From the NCBI GenBank assembly GCA_023266245.1, contig JAHFRO010000183.1:1-5006 (forward strand): 5,006 nt of DNA. The letters run 5' to 3'. Below, piece by piece: positions 1 through 5,006 of the stretch. The translations under genes and the position numbers were made by a program. Below the pieces are notes generated by a model. The model had not been told where the DNA came from, did no database searches, and saw nothing but the letters and a program-made list of their open reading frames with translations. The first letter of the stretch is position 1; every line of letters begins with the position of its first letter. Source of the stretch: Betaproteobacteria bacterium (lineage in GTDB: Bacteria; Pseudomonadota; Gammaproteobacteria; Burkholderiales; SG8-41).

Positions 1-2
1 CC

Positions 3-1028
3 CTGGTCGAGCTCGGGAACCTGCTGCGCCTGATACGCAAGAACGTGCGCATCTACGCCAAGCTCGAGGGCACGAATCCCACCGGCTCGTTCAAGGACCG
101 CGGCATGACGATGGCCGTGACCCAGGCAGTAGAGGCCGGCGCCAAAGCGGTCATCTGCGCCTCGACCGGTAACACATCGGCGTCGGCCGCAGCCTACGCC
201 GCTCGCGCCGGCATCGCCTGTTTCGTGCTGATCCCGGAAGGCAAGATTGCGTTGGGGAAACTCTCGCAGGCGATGATGCACGGGTCGGTGGTGATCCAGA
301 TCCGCGGCAACTTTGATGACGGCATGCGTCTGGTTCAGGAAGTGGCGAAAAAAGCGCCGGTCAACATCGTCAATTCGATCAATCCGTACCGCCTCCAGGG
401 TCAGAAGACGATCGCATTCGAAGTGATCGAGGCGCTGGGCGACGCGCCGGATTACCACGCGCTGCCGGTGGGCAACGCCGGCAACATCACCGCGCACTGG
501 ATCGGCTACTCGGAATCGGCCGGCGCAGACACGCTTGCCCTGAGGCTTCCCGATGGAATGCGCAACTATCGCAGGCAGAAAATTGTGGACCGCCGGCCGA
601 TAATGTTGGGCTATCAGGCCACTGGCGCTGCGCCCATCGTGCGTGGCCGGCCGGTGGAGAATCCGGAAACGGTGGCCACTGCCATCCGCATCGGTAATCC
701 GGTGTCGTGGCAGCAGGCGCTTGCGGCGGGGAGTGAATCCGGCGGCTGGTTCGCGGAGTGCAGCGACGCCGAGATCCTGCACGTGCAGAAGCTGCTTGCC
801 CGGACCGAGGGCATCTTCTGTGAGCCGGCTTCAGCAGCCGGGCTCGCCGGCGTGCTCAAGGACCTCGAACTGGGCAAGATAGGCGAAGGCAGCGTCATCG
901 TCTGCACCCTCACCGGTCATGGCCTGAAGGACCCCGACGCCGCGATTGCGCAGAGCGCCAAACCGGTCACGGTGGATGCGGAGCTCGGCGCGATCGAGCG
1001 CGTGATCCGAAAGCACCTCCCAAAATAG
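3..1028 (+). CDS. thrC: Threonine synthase, 5'-truncated by window edge
   Basis: This PLP enzyme converts O-phosphohomoserine to threonine and phosphate, the last step of threonine synthesis in the cytoplasm. The frame is open to the left edge. A GTG at 45 is internal, because the reading before it (LVELGNL) is the conserved start of the fold. There are 341 residues visible; short-type ThrC is about 350-360, so perhaps 20-50 are missing. Numbering from base 3, the PLP lysine is K31 in SFKDRGM, and a Ser/Thr/Gly-rich segment ([10 protein letters not shown]) lies at 52-61. The phosphate-binding loop GNAGNITA is at 157-164, EPASAAG at 274-280, and the ThrC-diagnostic [11 protein letters not shown] at 302-312. 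The stretch at 170-198, after [13 protein letters not shown], looks about 15 residues longer than in the short ThrC proteins I remember. The TAG stop is also the first three bases of the downstream inverted repeat. The fold-type II PLP family is certain, and threonine synthase is strongly favoured over threonine dehydratase. Confidence 0.95.
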   Translation: MVELGNLLRLIRKNVRIYAKLEGTNPTGSFKDRGMTMAVTQAVEAGAKAVICASTGNTSASAAAYAARAGIACFVLIPEGKIALGKLSQAMMHGSVVIQIRGNFDDGMRLVQEVAKKAPVNIVNSINPYRLQGQKTIAFEVIEALGDAPDYHALPVGNAGNITAHWIGYSESAGADTLALRLPDGMRNYRRQKIVDRRPIMLGYQATGAAPIVRGRPVENPETVATAIRIGNPVSWQQALAAGSESGGWFAECSDAEILHVQKLLARTEGIFCEPASAAGLAGVLKDLELGKIGEGSVIVCTLTGHGLKDPDAAIAQSAKPVTVDAELGAIERVIRKHLPK

Positions 1029-1206
1029 CCGCCAAGACGCCAAGGCCGCCAAGGAAGACGAAATTAAATGAACAGCCAGAGCATCAAGAAGGAAAACGGA
1101 TCGTCGAAGCTGGTATTTTCCCGGAAGGCTCGCTTCCGGCCTCGATCATGTTTTCGATTCTATTTGATCCAGGTTTTTCTTGGCGGCCTTGGCGTCTTGG
1201 CGGCTA
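1026..1206. repeat. 181-bp palindromic repeat element between thrC and nadC
   Basis: The arms at 1026-1053 and 1179-1206 are perfect 28-bp inverted repeats. Each arm is built from three short units of the form CGCCAAG(A/G), about 8-9 bp apart. Inside are weaker nested pairs: ATTAAATGAA at 1063-1072 against 1158-1168 (one mismatch, one bulge), GAAAACGGATCG at 1092-1103 against 1143-1155 (bulged), and a perfect 7-bp hairpin at 1121-1139. The whole element could fold as one long imperfect stem on either strand. It fills the space between two convergent genes and its end triplets are their stop codons. CGCCAAG-type repeats are, from memory, widespread intergenic elements in bacteria. I see no transposase, so a non-autonomous (MITE- or REP-like) element is the best description. 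A bidirectional terminator role is inferred. Confidence 0.85.
1121..1139. terminator. Central hairpin of the repeat element, possible weak terminator
   Basis: CCGGAAG at 1121-1127 pairs perfectly with CTTCCGG at 1133-1139 around a 5-nt loop. Transcripts of thrC and of nadC would both cross it. No U-run follows directly on either strand: the nearest plus-strand T-run starts 11 nt downstream at 1151, and the minus strand continues A-rich. It is therefore not a classical intrinsic terminator. The longer stem formed by the 28-bp arms may contribute more. Confidence 0.25.
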
Positions 1207-2037
1207 AGTTTCAAACCGCATCGAGAAATCGACCGCCTTGATGTCCTTGGTCAGGCTGCCGATGGAGATGCGGTCCACGCCGGTCTCGGCGATCGCGCGC
1301 ACGTTCGCGAGCGTAATGCTGCCCGAGGCCTCGAGCTGGGCGCGGCCGGCGCTGATACGCACCGCCTCGCGCATCTGATCCAGGTTCATGTTGTCGAGCA
1401 GGATCATCCTGGCTCCGGCGGCGAGCACATCCTCGAGCTGGGAGAGATTCTCCACTTCGATCTGGATCCAGATTCCGGGGCTTGCGACCTTCTGCGCGGC
1501 CGCCAGCGCCGCGCGCGCGCTTCCGGCGGCGGCGATGTGGTTCTCCTTGATCAGTACCGCGTCGTAGAGTCCGAGGCGGTGATTGGTGCCGCCGCCCACC
1601 CGTACCGCGTACTTCTCGGCGAGCCTCAGTCCCGGCAGCGTCTTGCGCGTGTCCACGATTACCGCACGCGTCCCGGCCACCGCCTCGACATAGCGGCGCG
1701 TGATCGTTGCGACAGCAGAGAGGGTCTGGAGAAAATTGAGGGCTGTGCGCTCTGCGGTCAATAATGCGCGCGCCTGTCCCCGTATTTCACAGATCCGGGC
1801 CCCGGAGGCGACCTGGGTGCCCTCCACCGCCAACCACGAGACGGTGGCGCGCGCATCCAGCTTGCGGAAGCATGCCTCAAACCACGGTTGCCCGCAGATC
1901 ACCGCGTCCTGCTGGCACAACACCACCGCGCGCGCGGTCATTTCTGGGGGCGTGAGTAGCGCCGTGACGTCGCCACTGCCCACGTCCTCGGCCAGCGCGG
2001 CGCTGACGTTGCGCTCGATTTCAGATGCCAAATCCAA
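1204..2037 (-). CDS. nadC: Nicotinate-nucleotide pyrophosphorylase (carboxylating)
   Basis: Quinolinate phosphoribosyltransferase joins quinolinate and PRPP to give nicotinate mononucleotide, CO2 and pyrophosphate in de novo NAD synthesis. The protein has 277 residues, the usual length. Motifs in order are AEDVGSGDVTA (16-26), the core helix LLTAERTALNFLQ (92-104), the quinolinate/PRPP-binding DTRKT (129-133), GGGTNHRLGLYDAVLIKENH (148-167), IEVE (193-196), LLDNM (213-217), EASG (236-239) and SIGSLT (258-263). The C-terminus, AVDFSMRF plus two residues, is a normal family end. The start is TTG at 2037: an in-frame TAG lies just upstream at 2049-2047, and a weak AGGCG site sits 6 nt before the TTG. 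A second TTG at 2031 is possible. The TAG stop at 1206-1204 coincides with the end of the repeat arm. No other NAD gene is in view, so it appears to be transcribed alone. Confidence 0.97.
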   Translation of the reverse strand: MDLASEIERNVSAALAEDVGSGDVTALLTPPEMTARAVVLCQQDAVICGQPWFEACFRKLDARATVSWLAVEGTQVASGARICEIRGQARALLTAERTALNFLQTLSAVATITRRYVEAVAGTRAVIVDTRKTLPGLRLAEKYAVRVGGGTNHRLGLYDAVLIKENHIAAAGSARAALAAAQKVASPGIWIQIEVENLSQLEDVLAAGARMILLDNMNLDQMREAVRISAGRAQLEASGSITLANVRAIAETGVDRISIGSLTKDIKAVDFSMRFET

Positions 2038-2043
2038 TGTTTT

Positions 2044-2048
2044 CGCCT
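2044..2048 (-). promoter_or_regulatory. Ribosome binding site supporting the TTG start of nadC
   Basis: On the minus strand AGGCG lies 6 nt before the TTG at 2037-2035. It is a weak match to the Shine-Dalgarno sequence. It favours this TTG because the frame is closed by TAG only 12 nt upstream and no ATG or GTG is available nearby. Confidence 0.45.
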
Positions 2049-2065
2049 ATGCTGGATGGGCCTTT

Positions 2066-2092
2066 ATTTTAGCTTGAATACCGAGGCTTGAA
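2066..2092 (-). promoter_or_regulatory. Possible promoter for nadC with a TTCAAGC direct repeat
   Basis: On the minus strand TAAAAT (2071-2066) matches the -10 consensus at five of six bases. TTCAAG (2092-2087) could act as a poor -35 with a short 15-nt spacer. The predicted transcript start is about 20 nt before the nadC TTG. TTCAAGC occurs twice, 14 nt apart, ending directly before the -10, which could be an operator or chance. The spacer shows no equally good promoter for the rightward gene set. Confidence 0.3.
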
Positions 2093-2110
2093 CTGGGAAA
2101 GGGGCAGACC

Positions 2111-3616
2111 ATGAATGGAGGTTCATTCGGAATCGTTACCATCGTTGCATCGGTGTTGATTGTCGGGCTGTTGGCCGTGCTGATCTACGACCTCGTGCAA
2201 ACGCGCCATGCGGTGCTGCGCAACTATCCCATCATCGGGCATATGCGCTATATTCTCGAGCCACTGGGCGAATATCTGCGGCAATATTTTTACGCCGGTG
2301 ACCGTGAAGAAATGCCGTTTGATCGCGCCACGCGAGCATGGGTTTATAAAACCGCCCACGGCCAACACGGTATCGTTGGCTTCGGTTCGACTTATGATTT
2401 CCGTGAGCCGGGCTCGATTCTCTTCGTCAACGCTTCCTTTCCGGTGCTTGAAGAGGAACGGGTCCCGACTCCCCCGCTCATGATCGGGGAGGGCTACTGC
2501 CGGGAACCGTTGCTCGCGCGCTCGATCATGAACATCAGCGGTATGAGCTATGGCGCGATTTCCGGGTCGGCGATCCAGGCGCTCTCCAAAGGCGCGGCGC
2601 TGGCGGGCTGCTGGCTGAATACCGGAGAAGGCGGGTTATCCGCACAGCATCTTGCCGGCGATTGCGATCTCATCATGCAGATTGGCACCGCAAAATACGG
2701 CATCCGCGACAAGGACGGCAATTTTTCCCATGAGCGGGCCAAGGAGCTCGCCAAAGTGGTCAAGGCGTTCGAGATCAAGCTTTCTCAAGGCGCGAAACCA
2801 GGAAAGGGCGGGCTGCTGCTTGCGGAGAAAGTCGTTCGGGAAATCGCCGAGGCGCGGGGCATACCGGCGTACCAGGATTCCATCAGCCCGAACCGGCATC
2901 GGGATATTGCCAACGTGGAGGAGCTGCTCGACCATGTGGTGATGCTGCGTGAGCTCACCGGCAAGCCGGTAGGAGTGAAAACCGCCATCGGTGGCTGGCA
3001 GTTTATCAATGAATTGTGCGACGCCGTACTGCGGCGTGGCCTTCAGGATGCGCCTGACTTTCTCAACATTGACGGCGGCGAAGGAGGCAGCGGTGCGGCG
3101 CCGCAGGCCCTGATGGATTACATGAGCCTGCCGATCGCGGAAGCGCTCCCGCGCGTGGTGGACTCGCTGCTGCAGTCAGATCTGAAGAGCCGCATCCGCG
3201 TAGTCGCCGCTGGCAAGCTCGTCACCTCCGCGCGGGCGGCGTGGGCGCTGTGTGTCGGAGCGGACTTTGTCAACACGGCACGCGGTTTCATGTTAGCGCT
3301 CGGATGCATCCAGGCCATGCGCTGCCACACCAACACCTGCCCGACCGGGATCACGACCCACAACAAGCGTTTGCAGCGAGGGCTGGTCGTGGAGGACAAA
3401 TATCTACGGGTCGCCAACTATGCGAAAGCGATGAACAAAGAAATCGACATGATCGCGTATTCATGCGGCTGCCGCCACGCGCGCGAGTTGAAGCGCGAGC
3501 ATGTGCGCATCGTGCAGACGGCGGACCAGAGCATCGCGCTCAACATGCTTTATCCCTATCCGACGGTGGGCTCACGCACGACCTCAAAGCAGGCTACCGC
3601 GAGCGCGGCAGCGTAA
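2111..3616 (+). CDS. Membrane-anchored FMN-binding glutamate synthase-like protein
   Basis: The 501-residue protein carries the FMN-binding synthase domain of glutamate synthase (GltS_FMN type) but lacks the amidotransferase and GXGXG domains of full GltB. One hydrophobic segment spans about residues 7-27. The basic stretch after it suggests a cytoplasmic catalytic domain by the positive-inside rule. Motifs are SGMSYGAIS (143-151), TGEGG (171-175), LSQGAKPGKGG (224-234), SPNRHRDI (259-266), VGVKTAIGG (287-295) and DGGEGGSGAAP (321-331). C399, C405 and C410 have the C-x5-C-x4-C spacing of the [3Fe-4S] cluster in glutamate synthase. C452 and C454 form an extra pair. The last 17 residues are low-complexity. 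The ATG at 2111 has AGGGG 6 nt upstream. Full glutamate synthase takes ammonia from its own amidotransferase domain, so the ammonia source and electron donor here are unknown, and the true reaction may not be glutamate synthesis. It is the first gene of a probable operon. Confidence 0.9.
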   Translation: MNGGSFGIVTIVASVLIVGLLAVLIYDLVQTRHAVLRNYPIIGHMRYILEPLGEYLRQYFYAGDREEMPFDRATRAWVYKTAHGQHGIVGFGSTYDFREPGSILFVNASFPVLEEERVPTPPLMIGEGYCREPLLARSIMNISGMSYGAISGSAIQALSKGAALAGCWLNTGEGGLSAQHLAGDCDLIMQIGTAKYGIRDKDGNFSHERAKELAKVVKAFEIKLSQGAKPGKGGLLLAEKVVREIAEARGIPAYQDSISPNRHRDIANVEELLDHVVMLRELTGKPVGVKTAIGGWQFINELCDAVLRRGLQDAPDFLNIDGGEGGSGAAPQALMDYMSLPIAEALPRVVDSLLQSDLKSRIRVVAAGKLVTSARAAWALCVGADFVNTARGFMLALGCIQAMRCHTNTCPTGITTHNKRLQRGLVVEDKYLRVANYAKAMNKEIDMIAYSCGCRHARELKREHVRIVQTADQSIALNMLYPYPTVGSRTTSKQATASAAA

Positions 3617-3632
3617 TTACACGGAGGCGCCT

Positions 3633-3857
3633 ATGGCAAGACTCGTCAAACGCACGGCCACGGGGCCGTACAAGATCGAAGTCGGAAGCGAGGCCAAATT
3701 CATCTGCGGCTGCGGGCTGTCGAAGAACCAGCCGTACTACGACGGCACGCACAAGTCCACCGCGCGCACCGAAGATCCGGGAAAACTGTTCTGGTACGAC
3801 GCGCAGGGCAATCGGCACGACTGCGCCGATGAGTTCCCCGGCATCAGAAGCGCGTGA
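3633..3857 (+). CDS. CDGSH iron-sulfur domain protein with Cys-to-Tyr ligand change
   Basis: This 74-residue protein has one CDGSH (mitoNEET-like) motif. Such proteins hold a [2Fe-2S] cluster by three Cys and one His and act in electron or cluster transfer. The start is ATG at 3633 with GGAGG 5 nt upstream; the frame is open further upstream, but only across the preceding gene. The motif runs C25-G-C27, S30, P34, Y36-D-G-T-H40. The spacing fits the family exactly (C-x-C-x8-position-x3-H), but position 36, normally the third cysteine, is Tyr (codon TAC at 3738-3740). C64, in RHDCADEF, is the only other cysteine. The tail, TEDPGKLFWYDAQGNRHD, resembles small bacterial CDGSH proteins. It has no signal peptide or membrane segment, so it is probably cytoplasmic. 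It begins 16 nt after the FMN glutamate-synthase-like gene, so the two are probably translated from one mRNA. Family assignment is firm; cluster binding is uncertain. Confidence 0.88.
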   Translation: MARLVKRTATGPYKIEVGSEAKFICGCGLSKNQPYYDGTHKSTARTEDPGKLFWYDAQGNRHDCADEFPGIRSA

Positions 3858-3886
3858 GACGGGGGAGTACACACGTAAGCCGTTAA

Positions 3887-3892
3887 AGGAGG
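3887..3892 (+). promoter_or_regulatory. Strong ribosome binding site of the sulfite oxidase gene
   Basis: AGGAGG lies 4 nt before the ATG at 3897. It decides the start in favour of this ATG over the internal Met19 codon at 3951, which lies inside the Tat signal and would remove the twin arginines. Confidence 0.75.
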
Positions 3893-3896
3893 GAAC

Positions 3897-5006
3897 ATGA
3901 ATCCGAAAATCGAAACTGCCAGTCCGGACCAACCGTTGCGGCGCGAATTCATGACGCGTCTTGCCGGCGCAAGCGCCGTCGCGGCTTTGGGTGGAGTGGG
4001 ACTACCGCGCGATTTGCTCGCCCAGGAAGCGAAGCCGGCGCCTGCCGATCCACCCGGCAGCATACCCAACTCGGCGGTGATGGCTGAGAAGAGTCCCGCG
4101 ATGCAGGTGCACTCCGAGCGCCCGCTGACGGGCAGCGTCCCGGCGGAGCAGCACAACTACGCGGTGACGCCGAACGACCGGATGTTCATGCGCAACAACC
4201 TGCTCACGCCCGACCTCGATGCGGCCAGGCATCGGCTCACGGTCAAAGGCCTGGTGGACAAGGAGCTGACGTTCTCGATTGACGAGCTGAAAAAATCTTT
4301 CCCGGTCGTCACCACGCAAGCGATGCTCGAGTGCGCAGGCTCCGGTCGTTCGGCCTATGTCCCGAGCGCAAGTGGCACGCGCTGGCTCCCGACGGGCGGC
4401 ATGGGTTGCCCGAAGTGGAGCGGCGTGCGGTTGCGCGACGTGTTAAGAGCGGCCGGCGTCAGGCAGAACGCGGGGCATGTCGCGGGACAGGGCGGCGATT
4501 TCGGCGTTGTCGCCACCGCGGCGCCGGTGATCCGCTCAATCCCGCTGTCGAAGGCGATGGAAGAGCACACCTTGATCGCGTTCGGGATGAACGACGGGCC
4601 GCTGCCGAAGATCCACGGCTACCCGTTGCGGCTGCTCGTGCCGGGGTGGGTCGGCTCGGCATCCACCAAGTGGCTGCACACCCTGACCGTGCTCGATGCC
4701 CCGTTCAAGGGCACTTACATGGACGGGAGCTACCGTATTCCCAGGCATCCGGTGAAACCCGGCGAGAAGTTGCCGCCGGATGCGGTGACTACCGAAGCGT
4801 GGCCGGTGAAGTCCATGATCACGCACCCGGCCCTCAACACGGTGTTCAACCTCGGCAAGCCGGTGCTGATCGAGGGGCGCGCATGGGTGGGCGAGGGCGC
4901 GATCGAGAAGGTGGAGGTTTCGTTCAACGAGGGCGTGACCTGGCAGCGCGCGGCGATCAACTCCGGCGGGGACCAGTACGCGTGGCGCATCTTCAGCTAC
5001 GAGTTC
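3897..5006 (+). CDS. Tat-exported sulfite oxidase family molybdoenzyme, 3'-truncated by window edge
   Basis: The frame is open from ATG 3897 to the right edge, giving 370 residues. The family (SorA/SoxC-like) oxidises sulfite to sulfate at a molybdenum-molybdopterin centre and passes electrons to cytochrome c. A Tat signal is visible: R15-R16-E-F-M followed by a small, hydrophobic stretch (LAGASAVAALGGVG), with cleavage likely near residue 43. This places the enzyme in the periplasm. Further motifs are NDRMFMRNN (93-101), the molybdenum-ligand Cys146 in ECAGSGRS (145-152), GCPKWSGVRLRDVL (170-183), MNDGPLPKIHGYPLRLLVPG (231-250), then GSASTKWL (253-260). The dimerisation domain begins around 308-355 (GKPVLIEGRAW, KVEVSFNEGVTW). 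The usual Asn of CAGN is Ser149 here. Length so far suggests only about 30-60 residues are missing. No heme motif is visible, so a separate cytochrome partner (SorB- or SoxD-like) may lie downstream. It follows the CDGSH gene by 39 nt with no terminator. Family is firm; sulfite as substrate is likely but not proven. Confidence 0.93.
   Translation, partial: MNPKIETASPDQPLRREFMTRLAGASAVAALGGVGLPRDLLAQEAKPAPADPPGSIPNSAVMAEKSPAMQVHSERPLTGSVPAEQHNYAVTPNDRMFMRNNLLTPDLDAARHRLTVKGLVDKELTFSIDELKKSFPVVTTQAMLECAGSGRSAYVPSASGTRWLPTGGMGCPKWSGVRLRDVLRAAGVRQNAGHVAGQGGDFGVVATAAPVIRSIPLSKAMEEHTLIAFGMNDGPLPKIHGYPLRLLVPGWVGSASTKWLHTLTVLDAPFKGTYMDGSYRIPRHPVKPGEKLPPDAVTTEAWPVKSMITHPALNTVFNLGKPVLIEGRAWVGEGAIEKVEVSFNEGVTWQRAAINSGGDQYAWRIFSYEF

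Noticed and set aside
1068..1241. A 57-codon plus-strand frame inside the repeat element, beginning MNSQSIKKENG
   Set aside because: It has no ribosome binding site, it reads through the inverted-repeat arm ([10 protein letters not shown]) into nadC antisense, and it resembles no known family.
1180..1764. A 194-codon plus-strand frame over nadC
   Set aside because: It is antisense to the well-supported nadC gene. Its start, MAALASWRL, is just the translated repeat arm, and the mirror arm gives the same start to a frame antisense to thrC at 1052-831.
2038..2110. A plus-strand promoter for the rightward operon, for example TTCGCC (2042-2047) with TATTTT (2065-2070)
   Set aside because: Spacing is 17 nt but the hexamers match consensus at only 3 and 4 of 6 bases, which is not better than chance in this stretch.
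3858..3896. A terminator or separate promoter between the CDGSH and sulfite oxidase genes
   Set aside because: The 39-nt gap shows no stable inverted repeat and no U-run, only a strong ribosome binding site.
3241..3900. A 219-codon plus-strand frame across the end of the FMN glutamate-synthase-like gene, the CDGSH gene and the gap after it
   Set aside because: It overlaps two genes with clear family motifs, is rich in Arg and His as expected for a GC-rich shadow frame, and has no motif of its own.
3737..4990. Several minus-strand frames over the sulfite oxidase gene
   Set aside because: The plus strand encodes a continuous, motif-complete sulfite oxidase, and the antisense frames have no recognisable domain.
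3897..5006. The sulfite oxidase gene as a broken gene
   Set aside because: It lacks a stop only because the window ends. The frame is open, with the Tat signal, cofactor cysteine and start of the dimerisation domain all intact.

Overview
The window is GC-rich and gene-dense, with Shine-Dalgarno sites and a Tat-exported molybdoenzyme. This suggests a proteobacterium, probably a beta- or gammaproteobacterium with sulfur-oxidising ability. The lineage is an inference from gene content and sequence style; no marker gene fixes it.

Layout. Bases 3-1028 (+) hold the 3' part of threonine synthase (thrC), which enters from the left edge. It converges on nadC (2037-1204, -), quinolinate phosphoribosyltransferase of NAD synthesis. 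The 181 bp at 1026-1206 form a palindromic repeat element with perfect 28-bp inverted arms and smaller nested inverted repeats inside. The outermost three bases of each arm are the TAG stop codon of the gene on that side. A 73-bp divergent spacer (2038-2110) separates nadC from a rightward three-gene set: a membrane-anchored FMN-binding glutamate-synthase-like protein (2111-3616), a 74-residue CDGSH iron-sulfur protein (3633-3857), and a Tat-exported sulfite oxidase family molybdoenzyme (3897 to beyond the right edge).

How the genes relate. thrC and nadC are unrelated housekeeping genes that meet tail to tail. The rightward genes are tightly spaced (16 and 39 nt), share a strand, each have a ribosome binding site and show no terminator between them, so they probably form an operon. 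The first two are cytoplasmic redox proteins (FMN plus a probable [3Fe-4S] cluster, and a CDGSH cluster) and may exchange electrons. The third acts in the periplasm, so its link to them is less clear.

Most notable are the repeat element that supplies both stop codons, and the CDGSH protein, whose third cluster cysteine is a tyrosine. No CRISPR array, tRNA, rRNA, transposase or phage gene is visible. I found no convincing evidence of a wholly new system; the redox gene set is the best candidate for an under-described one.
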